Program-made: the position numbers and the translations under genes
Part shown: one piece after another, positions 49,307 to 57,481 of the stretch
Position numbering within the stretch: position 1 is the first letter of the stretch
Layout: each line of letters starts with the position of its first letter
Notes under the pieces: model-generated
The model's input: the letters and a program-made list of their open reading frames with translations, nothing else
What the model was told of the DNA's origin: nothing
Databases searched by the model: none
DNA from: UBA1672 sp050633285
GTDB taxonomy: Bacteria; Pseudomonadota; Alphaproteobacteria; Micavibrionales; Micavibrionaceae
DNA length: 64,000 bases
Direction: 5' to 3'
NCBI GenBank assembly: GCA_050633285.1
Contig: JBOEGG010000005.1
Location: 434,001 to 498,000 of the forward strand

Positions 49307-50268
49307 TGGCTTTACGTGAACTTGAACAAAATAATTTACCTACGCCAAAGGTGGAGGAGTGGAAATACACCAATCTTTCACGTGCGCTGGGTGTGTTAAA
49401 GGATGCTTCCGCGGAAACTGTGCAAGAAGTAGTTATCCACAAAAAGCGTGGAGAAGTCTGTGAACAACATGAGGAAATCGTGTGGACAGGTGTGGATGGT
49501 GTGCATCACAGGCCGCAGCTTAAGATTATCTTGGAAGATGGTGCGCAGGCGACTGTTATTGAACGTCATACCGGTACAGGTGCGTATTGGAAGAATATGA
49601 GTACGGAAATTACATTAGGCGCGAATGCGCGACTTAATCATATACGTATTGTTGAAGATAGTGCGCAGGCCGTACAAAGCAATATGGTGCATCTTCAGAT
49701 GGCGCGTGATTCATATCATAATAGTTTTTCTTTGAACCTTGGGGGGAAACTTACGCGGCATGATATTCATGCGGTTTTGAATGGCAGTAATATTGATTGT
49801 AGTTTGAATGGTGTGAATCTTTTGAAGGATGCACAACATGGGGATACAACAATTGTGATGGAACATGTGCAACCGCATTGTGTTTCAAATCAGTTTTATC
49901 GCACGATTTTGGATGATGCAGCGCGTGGTGTGTTCCAAGGGAAGGTGCATGTTCATCAGGCGGCGCAGAAGACGGATGGGTATCAGCTTGCCAATACGTT
50001 GTTGCTTTCCCCTAAGGCAGAGATGGATACGAAGCCTGAGCTAGAGATTTATGCAGATGATGTGAAATGCTCACACGGTACAACGACGGGGGCGCTGGAT
50101 GAAGAGCCTTTGTTCTACCTTCGTTCTCGTGGACTTAGTGAAGCGCAGGCACGTATGTTGCTTGTGCAAGCTTTTGTGGATGAAGTTGTTGATAAGGTTG
50201 CGGATGAGGCTTTACGGGATGAGATTAAAGCGAAGGCGGAAGAATGGCTTCATGTGGCTCTAGGGTAA
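49306..50268 (+). CDS. sufD: Fe-S cluster assembly protein SufD
   Basis: 320-residue partner of SufB in the SufBCD scaffold. It is shorter than the enterobacterial protein (about 420), as in many alphaproteobacteria. N-terminal PKVEEWKYTNLS; core beta helix with LNGVNLLKDAQHGDTTIVME, HVQPHCVSNQFYRTI and the C-terminal LEIYADDVKCSHGTTTGALD. The last of these contains the conserved Cys-Ser-His motif. TAATG overlap with sufC indicates coupled translation. Confidence 0.95.
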   Translation: MALRELEQNNLPTPKVEEWKYTNLSRALGVLKDASAETVQEVVIHKKRGEVCEQHEEIVWTGVDGVHHRPQLKIILEDGAQATVIERHTGTGAYWKNMSTEITLGANARLNHIRIVEDSAQAVQSNMVHLQMARDSYHNSFSLNLGGKLTRHDIHAVLNGSNIDCSLNGVNLLKDAQHGDTTIVMEHVQPHCVSNQFYRTILDDAARGVFQGKVHVHQAAQKTDGYQLANTLLLSPKAEMDTKPELEIYADDVKCSHGTTTGALDEEPLFYLRSRGLSEAQARMLLVQAFVDEVVDKVADEALRDEIKAKAEEWLHVALG

Positions 50269-50274
50269 TGTAGT

Positions 50275-51519
50275 ATGACCAATAACTCCTTACAATCTCC
50301 ATGGCGTGATGATTTTCCTGTGTTACAGACCAAGGCACATGGGGATAAGCGTCTTACGTTTTTAGATAGTGCGGCGAGTGCGCAAAAGCCTAAGTGTGTT
50401 ATTGATGCTATGGATGCAGTGTTAACAGGTGGGTATTCCAATATCCATCGTGGACTGTATGAGATCTCCCAAAACTTAACGCAAGGGTTTGAGGATGCGC
50501 GTAAGAAGGTAGCTTCCTTTATTGGCGCTTCTTCGGATAAGGAGATTGTCTTTACGCGTAATTCAACGGAGAGTATTAATCTTGTTGCACAAAGTTGGGG
50601 ACGTGCGCATTTACGTGCAGGGGATGAGGTTCTTATCACAGAGATGGAACATCATGCGAACATCGTACCTTGGCAATTATTGGCAGAGCAGGTAGGCATT
50701 GTTGTAAAGGTTGTTCCTGTTACGCAGGAGGGGACACTTGATCTATGTGCTTTTGATCGTTTATTGAGCAAGAAGACGAAGCTTGTTTCCTTTGTTGAGA
50801 TATCAAACGCGCTGGGTACGGTTAATCCTGTGAAGCTAATTGTAGATAAGGTGCGGGCGTTTAATACCGATATTAAAATCTTGATTGATGGGTCACAAGG
50901 TGTTGTTCATGGCGGTGTTGATGTCGTTGTAATGGATGCGGACTTTTATGTGTTTACGGGGCATAAGTTATATGCGCCTACGGGGATAGGGGTATTATAC
51001 GGTAAGTACGATATTCTTGATGCTATGCCACCATATCAGGGTGGTGGTGATATGATTGAGCGTGTGAGCTTTAAAAGTGGAACGGTTTATCGTGAAGCCC
51101 CTTATAAATTTGAGGCGGGAACGCCTGCGATTGTTGAAGTTATTGGTCTAGGCGCGGCTGTGGACTATCTTGTGGATATATCTATGGATAAGATTGTTGC
51201 GCATGAGTGTGCCTTGTTGGAGTATGCGACGAATGAGATTACTCAGATTGATGGTCTAACATTACACGGGCCAACGGATATAACGCGAAAGGCCGGAATA
51301 TTAAGTTTTACTATGGACCAAACCCATCCAAGTGATATTGGGATGATATTGGATCAATGTGGTGTTGCGGTGCGTAGTGGCCATCACTGTGCTATGCCAT
51401 TGATGGAGGCGCTGGGGGTTGATGCCACGGCGCGTGCGTCTTTGGCTATGTATAGTAATAAAGATGATGTTGATGCATTGATTGTCGGATTGAAGAAGGT
51501 TCGGGAGTTATTCGGATAA
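50275..51519 (+). CDS. sufS: Cysteine desulfurase SufS
   Basis: PLP enzyme that extracts sulfur from cysteine as persulfide for SufBCD. 414 residues. Diagnostic motifs are FLDSAASAQKP, the ERSxx-like NIHRGLYEISQNLTQGFEDA, the PLP lysine in FTGHKLYAPTGIGVLYG and the active cysteine in RSGHHCAMPLME. It is a class II desulfurase. No sufE or sufU gene is nearby, so the sulfur acceptor protein must be encoded elsewhere. It follows sufD after six bases. Confidence 0.96.
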   Translation: MTNNSLQSPWRDDFPVLQTKAHGDKRLTFLDSAASAQKPKCVIDAMDAVLTGGYSNIHRGLYEISQNLTQGFEDARKKVASFIGASSDKEIVFTRNSTESINLVAQSWGRAHLRAGDEVLITEMEHHANIVPWQLLAEQVGIVVKVVPVTQEGTLDLCAFDRLLSKKTKLVSFVEISNALGTVNPVKLIVDKVRAFNTDIKILIDGSQGVVHGGVDVVVMDADFYVFTGHKLYAPTGIGVLYGKYDILDAMPPYQGGGDMIERVSFKSGTVYREAPYKFEAGTPAIVEVIGLGAAVDYLVDISMDKIVAHECALLEYATNEITQIDGLTLHGPTDITRKAGILSFTMDQTHPSDIGMILDQCGVAVRSGHHCAMPLMEALGVDATARASLAMYSNKDDVDALIVGLKKVRELFG

Positions 51520-51619
51520 TATATGTGTATAATTATTCTGTTGGCTTTGGCAAAGGTAGAGAGAATTGTATATATGAAACCTTTAGAATGTTATTTTTTA
51601 GTAAGGAAGGGTTGGGTGC

Positions 51620-52249
51620 ATGCTTTATATAAGGCTTCTTGTGGTCGGTTGTGTGGCTGTTTTTTCATTAGTTTTCTTTTTCTCTCAAGGGGATTTGAGT
51701 AAGGGAGCTAATTATTTAAATTTTTTTAAAATTGCTTCAAGTGTAGAAGAGGCAAGTGTTGGTAATTGTGTCCCTGAGAGTATTGGTAATCAGTATTTTC
51801 GTATCAATAAACCAGATGGTTTTTGCTCTTGTATAATGGAAGGTAAAAAGAAGCAGGATGACATTATTGCGGGTGGTTCTACGTTGGATGAATATAAAAA
51901 AATGTGTGTGGAGGTATTTTATAAAGATGCGTCTTTAAGAGAGTGCTCTAAAATTAATGCCATGTTGGCTAAGCATAAGAAAAAAGGGCGTGTTGATTGT
52001 GAATGTTTTTCAATGATTGTGAAATCTACCGTAGTTAACCTTGCAAGTTTTGACAAAGTATATGCCGATAAGGGCAAGGCGACATCACCCTCAGGAATTG
52101 GTAAAGAGGATGCATTAACCAAGGGGTATAAAGAGGCCACAAAAATGAAAGGGTTTTCTTTAAAAAATTCTAAGAATAAACAGAAAAATACTCTTCCGGA
52201 TGTTGACTATGTGGTGCAGGACACTTGGGTTCATCGATGTATTAGATAG
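51620..52249 (+). CDS. Secreted or anchored eight-cysteine protein near suf
   Basis: 209 residues. The N-terminal helix (YIRLLVVGCVAVFSLVFFFS) is a signal peptide or membrane anchor. Eight cysteines of the exported part follow: C50, C69xC71, C96, C109, C127xC129 and C207. Two C-x17/18-CxC units (50-71 and 109-129) suggest an internal duplication. The pattern matches the protein at 28689-29339, so the two are probably paralogues. The C-terminal part is lysine-rich (KGYKEATKMKGFSLKNSKNK). AAGG lies 12 bases before the ATG. It is between sufS and sufT. No known family recognised. Confidence 0.75.
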   Translation: MLYIRLLVVGCVAVFSLVFFFSQGDLSKGANYLNFFKIASSVEEASVGNCVPESIGNQYFRINKPDGFCSCIMEGKKKQDDIIAGGSTLDEYKKMCVEVFYKDASLRECSKINAMLAKHKKKGRVDCECFSMIVKSTVVNLASFDKVYADKGKATSPSGIGKEDALTKGYKEATKMKGFSLKNSKNKQKNTLPDVDYVVQDTWVHRCIR

Positions 52250-52273
52250 TATAAGTTAGTAAGGAATTTTATT

Positions 52274-52669
52274 ATGTCTGAGGATACTAATGTTCAAGAA
52301 GAAAATTATGATCATTTGACGCACCCACCGCATGTGGATAAGCCGGATGACCATGTTTTGTGGCCAGAAATTCTAAAGAATTTGAAGGAGATTTATGATC
52401 CTGAAATTCCGGTGAATATTTATGAGCTTGGCCTTATTTATAAAGTTGAAGTTCTGCCTGAGGAAAAGGGTGTTTCGGATGTGAAGGTGCAGATGTCTTT
52501 GACCTCACCGGCCTGCCCCGTGGCGCAGGAAATGCCAAGTTGGATACAGGGGGCTATTCTTCCGATTGAAGGGGTTGGTGGTGTTGAAGTTGAGGTGATT
52601 TGGGAGCCGCAGTGGAATCCTTCCATGATGGCGGAGACTGCGAAGATGCAGCTCAACATGTTTATGTAG
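52274..52669 (+). CDS. sufT: SUF assembly protein SufT (DUF59)
   Basis: 131-residue MIP18/DUF59-type Fe-S maturation factor, TIGR02945-like. The core is EIYDPEIPVNIYELGLIYKV, then TSPACPVAQEMPSWI with the conserved CPVA and the C-terminal WEPQWNPSMMAETAKMQLN. It helps load clusters onto target proteins. The N-terminal 35 residues are a hydrophilic extension (YDHLTHPPHVDKPDDH). AAGGA lies nine bases upstream. It belongs to the suf cluster with sufA downstream by seven bases. Confidence 0.93.
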   Translation: MSEDTNVQEENYDHLTHPPHVDKPDDHVLWPEILKNLKEIYDPEIPVNIYELGLIYKVEVLPEEKGVSDVKVQMSLTSPACPVAQEMPSWIQGAILPIEGVGGVEVEVIWEPQWNPSMMAETAKMQLNMFM

Positions 52670-52676
52670 GAGAGAT

Positions 52677-53045
52677 ATGATGAAAGTGCCTATCCAAATT
52701 ACAAATGAGGCCGCGGGTCAGATTAATAGTTTGATGGCTCGTGCGCCTGATGGCGCGCAGGGTGTGCGTTTAAATATTAAGTCAACCGGGTGTTCAGGGC
52801 ATAGTTATGCAATGGAATATATTGGTGTAGAGGATGATCTACAAAAAGATGAGAAGTTTGAAGAAAACGGATCTAGCATTTATATTCCAAAAATATATTC
52901 ATGGATGTTGTTTGGGATGACTGTTGATTATGTTACGGATGAGCTTGGTAATGCACGTTTTGACTTTATCAATCCGAATGAGACGGGGCGTTGTGGCTGT
53001 GGTGAGAGTTTCCATGTTGGTGGTGATTTACCGGGCTCGAATTAA
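52677..53045 (+). CDS. sufA: A-type Fe-S carrier SufA/IscA
   Basis: 122-residue HesB-type cluster carrier. The three cysteines are C in STGCSGHSYAME and the CxC in GRCGCGESFHV near the C-terminus. The start MMKVPIQITNEAAGQIN and VDYVTDELGNARFDFINPNE are normal for the family. It completes the suf cluster. A GAG ribosome site is present before either of two adjacent ATG codons. Confidence 0.93.
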   Translation: MMKVPIQITNEAAGQINSLMARAPDGAQGVRLNIKSTGCSGHSYAMEYIGVEDDLQKDEKFEENGSSIYIPKIYSWMLFGMTVDYVTDELGNARFDFINPNETGRCGCGESFHVGGDLPGSN

Positions 53046-53056
53046 ATGGTGTGTGT

Positions 53057-53521
53057 ATGAGTGATTTGACGATTAAGCTTAAGCAGGATTTTGATAAAGC
53101 ACTTGTTTTACCTGTAATTGAACAGGTTTTTACGCAAGCAGCTGATGTTGATAATTTGCCTAAAACCCCAGATGAAGCATATGAGAGCGACGATTGGGTG
53201 ATTTTATTTGGTACTGCCGAGGAAAGGTATGTGCAATACGCAAATAAAGCGGCACAAGAGGTTTTTGGTTATTCTTTAGATGAATTTGTGGGGCTTGATT
53301 CTTCGTTGCTTGCCGGAGATCCGGAAGAGCGCGCGGTAAGAGACCAGTTGTTAAAAGATGCTGCGGTTAGTGGTGATGAGGCTGTTTCTAGTAGTGCGAT
53401 TGAGCGTATGACAAAACAAGGGAATGTGATTTTAATTGAAAACCCACAGGTAATAACGTTGGATGATGGGCGTCAGGGGGCATTTTTTAAAGTCTCTGAT
53501 GTGTCTGAACCAGGTTTGTAA
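53057..53521 (+). CDS. MEKHLA/PAS-like domain protein
   Basis: 154 residues, soluble. The region DDWVILFGTAEERYVQYANKAAQEVFGYS, from about residue 45, and LDEFVGLDSSLLAG, together with EERAVRDQLLKDA, resembles the MEKHLA type of PAS fold. No catalytic output domain is attached. A ligand, flavin or partner is unknown. I chose the ATG at 53057, two codons after a GTG. It follows sufA by 11 bases, so it may be co-transcribed. Confidence 0.65.
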   Translation: MSDLTIKLKQDFDKALVLPVIEQVFTQAADVDNLPKTPDEAYESDDWVILFGTAEERYVQYANKAAQEVFGYSLDEFVGLDSSLLAGDPEERAVRDQLLKDAAVSGDEAVSSSAIERMTKQGNVILIENPQVITLDDGRQGAFFKVSDVSEPGL

Positions 53522-53555
53522 TGCTATTGTTGATTTTGAAGATAGGAAAAATAAA

Positions 53556-54182
53556 ATGTCATCGAATTATTATACTAAAACTCTATTAGGTGTTTTTGAT
53601 ACGAGCAGTGATAAAAGCTGGAAGCGTTATGAGAATGAAAAAGGATTTTTAAAATTTATTAGTCCGATTGATGGTAAGGATTTCAGTAGTGGTGGTGCGG
53701 ATGTTTATATTAGAAACCTGTCCTTCTACAATGATGTTGAATTGATCCAAGTACGTAGTATTGATGAGTTTGGTGAGCCAGTCTTTCATTTCTTTTTAAA
53801 GTATGATTCTCAATATGCGCAGTTAAAAGGTTCATCAGATACTATTCATGAGGTGAATGCAGAATCCGAAATTTGTATTACGATTGATACTGTTTTTGAT
53901 TATTTGAAATTCTTTAGCTTATTTACCGTGAATGATGATGGTGATGCATTTTATATTGTCGAAGGGCAAGATTCTGAGTTTATCAGAGATTTGAGTGCAT
54001 ACGAAAAATCACGCCATTTGCGCAAGTTCAATGGCTCTGTTGTTGAAGATGCGCAGGAAATGGGTGTGTATAAAATCTCTACACGCGTTTTATGTGCGGG
54101 GGCTTTATATGATTGTCGTTTTGATGTTACATCGGATGGTGATGTTCAAATGGTTGATGACCATAGTGTAGGGTCTGTTTGA
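53556..54182 (+). CDS. Hypothetical protein after the suf cluster
   Basis: 208-residue soluble protein; no family recognised. I placed the start at 53556, where AGGA lies eight bases upstream; the frame is open 31 codons earlier but that part has no resemblance to a protein start. It is aromatic and acidic (NEKGFLKFISPIDGKDFSSG; SFYNDVELIQVRSIDEFGEP; FRLSTRVLCAGALYDCRFD-like C-terminus with the pair C-x6-C). The stop abuts the end of the convergent dusA gene with no gap. Confidence 0.65.
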   Translation: MSSNYYTKTLLGVFDTSSDKSWKRYENEKGFLKFISPIDGKDFSSGGADVYIRNLSFYNDVELIQVRSIDEFGEPVFHFFLKYDSQYAQLKGSSDTIHEVNAESEICITIDTVFDYLKFFSLFTVNDDGDAFYIVEGQDSEFIRDLSAYEKSRHLRKFNGSVVEDAQEMGVYKISTRVLCAGALYDCRFDVTSDGDVQMVDDHSVGSV

Positions 54183-55169
54183 TTACCCATTATTTATTGA
54201 TTTCAAAGATTCGGTGATGACGTGAGCATCCGCGCCATCCTCATGGGGGAGGGTGCTTAGAAGTTGTCGCCATTTTTTTGCACCTTTTATTCCTTGAAAC
54301 AAACCTGTCATGTGACGGGTTATTGATTTTACGGGGGTATCAAAGTCACACATTTGTTTTTCGATATATGGAATCATTGCGAGTGCTGCTTCTTCGCGCG
54401 TACGAATTGCTTGTGTGTTTAAAATCTCAGTTTCCAGCTCTGCTAAAATATATGGATTTTGGTAGGCTTCGCGACCGATCATGACGCTATCAAAACGTTT
54501 TAAATGCTCTTGTGTATTGTTTACTGTCTTTATATCGCCGTTAATTGCGATATTTAGGTGCGGGTATTTTTCCTTTATTGCATAGGCGCGTTCGTAATCA
54601 ATTGGAGGAACGGTTCGGTTTTCTTTTGGGCTTAATCCTTTTAGCCATGCCTTGCGTGCATGAATGATGAAGGTTTTACAGCCTGCGTCATGTATTGTTG
54701 ATATGAACTTATCTAGAAATTCAAATGAGTCTTGTTCATCAATACCTATGCGACATTTTATTGTTACTGGGATATTGATGGCGCTTTGCATTGCGTGAAA
54801 AGATTCGGCTACGAGGTTTGGTTCGGTCATTAATATTGCACCGATTTTCCCTTTTTGAACGCGATCACTTGGGCATCCACAGTTTAGATTTATTTCATTA
54901 TAGCCACTATGCTCTCCCATTTTTGCGCATGTTGAGAGGTCTTTCGGATTGCTGCCACCTAATTGTAAGGCGAGGGGGTGTTCGGCATTGTCATGGCGTA
55001 AAAAGCGCGGTGAATCGCCATGGATTAATGCGCCACTCGTGATCATTTCTGTGTAGAGCATTGCGTGTGGAGATATTAAGCGATGGAAGTAACGGCAATG
55101 GCGATCCGTCCAATCCATCATTGGGGCAACAGAAATAGGAATAATATTGTCGTTATTGTCTTGATTCAT
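54183..55169 (-). CDS. dusA: tRNA-dihydrouridine synthase DusA
   Basis: FMN enzyme that reduces uridine-20/20a in tRNA. 328 residues. Family motifs: PISVAPMMDWTDRHCRYFHR, QLGGSNPKDLSTCAKMGEHS, the NCGCPSDRVQKGKIGAIL active region with catalytic Cys (INLNCGCPSDR), KCRIGID, and HARKAWLKGLSPKENRTVPP, which is specific for DusA among the Dus enzymes. The end coincides with that of the convergent hypothetical gene. Divergent from the SH3 gene, 29 bases apart. Confidence 0.94.
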   Translation of the reverse strand: MNQDNNDNIIPISVAPMMDWTDRHCRYFHRLISPHAMLYTEMITSGALIHGDSPRFLRHDNAEHPLALQLGGSNPKDLSTCAKMGEHSGYNEINLNCGCPSDRVQKGKIGAILMTEPNLVAESFHAMQSAINIPVTIKCRIGIDEQDSFEFLDKFISTIHDAGCKTFIIHARKAWLKGLSPKENRTVPPIDYERAYAIKEKYPHLNIAINGDIKTVNNTQEHLKRFDSVMIGREAYQNPYILAELETEILNTQAIRTREEAALAMIPYIEKQMCDFDTPVKSITRHMTGLFQGIKGAKKWRQLLSTLPHEDGADAHVITESLKSINNG

Positions 55170-55198
55170 CTTGCGTTCTTTATCATAAAATAGAGGTG

Positions 55199-55744
55199 AT
55201 GCGACTCATTTTTTTTAAATTTACTGTTTTGATTGGTTTTCTCTTGTTTGGTGTGGGCGGGATGTCTTTGCCTGTTTCTGCACAAGAGAACAACGTTGCA
55301 CCTGAGGCGTTCAGTCATAGTGGTTTAAAGTTGCCGCGTTTTGTTTCTTTGGGGAAAAGGCAAACAAATGTTCGTGCGGGGCCGGGGCAAAGATATCCGG
55401 TTAAATGGGTAATGCATCGCAAATCACTTCCTGTTGAAATTGTGTTGGAATTTGAGAATTGGCGAAAAATTCGCGATCATGAGGGGCAAAGTGGTTGGGT
55501 TTATCATACTCTTTTATCAGGGAAAAGAACGGCATTAATTCGCGGTGAAGTGGATGTTCCTGTTCGCGATAGGACGTGTGCGGATGACGGAAAGTCAAGA
55601 GTTTCTGCGTATTTTGAGCCAATGGTGCAAGTCGGTGTTGAGCGTTGTGATGGGGAGTGTTGTTATGTGAATACTGACTCTTTTTCGGGATGGATCAAAA
55701 GAAAATTCCTTTGGGGTGTTTACGAAGACGAAAAATTTGATTAG
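55199..55744 (+). CDS. Secreted SH3-domain protein
   Basis: 181-residue protein with a signal peptide (FFKFTVLIGFLLFGVGGMSL; cleavage near VSA-QEN). Two bacterial SH3_4-type modules follow: first LPRFVSLGKRQTNVRAGPGQ, YPVKWVMHRKSLPVE and GQSGWVYHTLLSGKRTALI; then a second with PVRDRTCADDGK, FEPMVQVGVERCDGECC and FSGWIKRKFLWGVYED. Cysteines in the second module may form disulfides. These proteins are common in alphaproteobacteria and may bind cell-wall peptides. The start is the ATG at 55199 after AGAGG. Confidence 0.85.
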   Translation: MRLIFFKFTVLIGFLLFGVGGMSLPVSAQENNVAPEAFSHSGLKLPRFVSLGKRQTNVRAGPGQRYPVKWVMHRKSLPVEIVLEFENWRKIRDHEGQSGWVYHTLLSGKRTALIRGEVDVPVRDRTCADDGKSRVSAYFEPMVQVGVERCDGECCYVNTDSFSGWIKRKFLWGVYEDEKFD

Positions 55745-55832
55745 AATCATATTCGTAACATCCTGTTGCGATTTCTTTCCTTTTAAACCTTAGACAATGT
55801 CTTCTCTTTAATCTTAAGGTTCTTATATAAAA

Positions 55833-56810
55833 ATGTTTGCTTTAACGAATAAGCCCGAAATGGGTTCACGTTTCTATTCTGCCTTGATTCAAATGGCTGC
55901 GGATCATGACCGTGGTGTTGATGGAATGAAGGTTCTTATGCATATGGCTGGTACTCTTGTGGAAATCTATATGATTTTTGAGGATTCCGGTCAGGCTATG
56001 GAGGCTAGCTTTAGAAAGCTTGGTTCTATGCTTGAGTGTCATCCGGCCGGTGGTATGCTTGCGCCTGATGCTTTGCCCCCATCACATATTATTGATCAGG
56101 AAACAGAGCGTGGGCGTTTGGCAGCTCGTGTGTTCTGTGAGGAATGGCTTGATTGTGAATATGAGCTTCATGAGCTTGTATTAAGTGTATTCCAACATGT
56201 TATTGTTGGATGGGAAGATATGGGCGTGCCGCGTGGTGAGACCTTTAGGCTTCTTATTGAGTGTACAAAAAAATGCATGGCGTTTGAAATTGCGGCGCAG
56301 GAACTTTGTGATATTGCAATTGAGAGCCAGACTATGCGTAGGCAGTCAACGATTGGCGATTGCATTTCTGCATTAAGTGGTGTGGCGGGAAGGCGTTTGG
56401 CCATTTCTTTAAATTCTTCGGAAGCGTGTGATCTTTTTAGGGGGTCGGAATTGCCGAATAACCTCGATCAAGTTGTCTTTAGTATGACGCAGGAAGCTGT
56501 TCGTCTTGGTGTTCCTGCGGGTAGTGATTGGCGTTTTGGTTTGCCGGCAAATGATATGCCGATTAATGCACCTGTTGATCTTATCAGGGAATTAGAGCCT
56601 GCTTGTCTGCGATTTTTCAGGGTTGTTAGTATAATGGGGCCATATGATCAGGCTGTTTCGTGTGCGAAGGCTGCGGGACGTATGATTGCAGTGGCATCGG
56701 GTGGTGAGTTGCCAGAAATAGAACCTGCAATTGCAAAACCTTTGGCGATGTCCGCTATTACAGAAAGCTATAAGCATGTCTGTATGGATTTTGATATGGT
56801 TTCCTATTAA
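55833..56810 (+). CDS. Large hypothetical protein upstream of fabA
   Basis: 325-residue soluble protein without signal or membrane segment; I recognise no family. It is helical: GSRFYSALIQMAADHDRGVD, LVEIYMIFEDSGQAMEASFR, ECTKKCMAFEIAAQELCDIA and SCAKAAGRMIAVAS. It is rich in cysteine (ten or so, several in CDxx, KCM, and ECT contexts) and in methionine for a cytosolic protein. It lies where the iron regulator irr is sometimes found before fabA in related genomes, but it has no similarity to Irr or Fur. fabA starts 117 bases downstream with its own promoter. Confidence 0.7.
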   Translation: MFALTNKPEMGSRFYSALIQMAADHDRGVDGMKVLMHMAGTLVEIYMIFEDSGQAMEASFRKLGSMLECHPAGGMLAPDALPPSHIIDQETERGRLAARVFCEEWLDCEYELHELVLSVFQHVIVGWEDMGVPRGETFRLLIECTKKCMAFEIAAQELCDIAIESQTMRRQSTIGDCISALSGVAGRRLAISLNSSEACDLFRGSELPNNLDQVVFSMTQEAVRLGVPAGSDWRFGLPANDMPINAPVDLIRELEPACLRFFRVVSIMGPYDQAVSCAKAAGRMIAVASGGELPEIEPAIAKPLAMSAITESYKHVCMDFDMVSY

Positions 56811-56868
56811 AAAAAACGGTAATGACGTTTAAATAGTTCATTTAAAGGGGATTGTGGTAAATCTCCTC

Positions 56869-56897
56869 TTGCTCCTGAAATCAGAACTTCGTATAAA
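56869..56897 (+). promoter_or_regulatory. Predicted sigma-70 promoter for the fab operon
   Basis: -35 TTGCTC (56869-56874), exactly 17-base spacer, -10 TATAAA (56892-56897). It lies 31 bases before the fabA ATG. Confidence 0.45.
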
Positions 56898-56927
56898 ACT
56901 GTTTGAAGTTACAAACGGTAGGGAACT

Positions 56928-57449
56928 ATGACTTTCGAACCAAAATCAAGTTATTCGTATGAAGATATAATCTCCTGTGGAGAGGGTAAGCTTTTTGGCC
57001 CTGGTAATGCGCAATTGCCTTTACCGCCTATGCTTATGTTTGATCGTATTACCAATGTGTCTACCGAGGGTGGAGCATATGGTAAGGGTATTATCGAAGC
57101 AGAATTCGATATCAATCCTGATCTTTGGTTTTTTGGTTGTCACTTTAAGGGTGATCCTGTTATGCCCGGTTGTCTTGGTTTGGATGCTGTGTGGCAACTG
57201 TTAGGATTCTATCTTGGTTGGACTGGTGCACCGGGTTCAGGTCGTGCGTTAGGTCTTGGTGAATTGAAATTATCCGAGCAAATTCAACCGACATCTAAAC
57301 TGGTTAAATATGTTGTAGACATTAAACGTGTGATGAATGGCAAGCTTGTTCTTGGTATTGGTGACGGTACAGTTTATGTTGATGGTGAGGTTGCCTGTAA
57401 AGTTAGCGGTATGAAAGTTGGATTATTTGATAATTCAGCTGCGGAATAA
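56928..57449 (+). CDS. fabA: 3-hydroxydecanoyl-ACP dehydratase/isomerase FabA
   Basis: Introduces the cis double bond in fatty acid synthesis. 173 residues, the usual length. The catalytic histidine and aspartate are in FFGCHFKGDPVMPGCLGLDA. The N-terminal region NAQLPLPPMLMFDRITNVS, and LGWTGAPGSGRALGLGELK, are FabA-specific. It heads the operon fabA-fabB-csaA-fabI-PH. It is followed by fabB after 32 bases. Confidence 0.96.
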   Translation: MTFEPKSSYSYEDIISCGEGKLFGPGNAQLPLPPMLMFDRITNVSTEGGAYGKGIIEAEFDINPDLWFFGCHFKGDPVMPGCLGLDAVWQLLGFYLGWTGAPGSGRALGLGELKLSEQIQPTSKLVKYVVDIKRVMNGKLVLGIGDGTVYVDGEVACKVSGMKVGLFDNSAAE

Positions 57450-57481
57450 TTAAGTATATATCAGAAGAAGAGGAGTGCATT

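Noticed and set aside
55833..56810. The gene upstream of fabA as the iron regulator Irr.
   Set aside because: It is 325 residues, has no winged helix or HHH motif and no Fur-type sequence.
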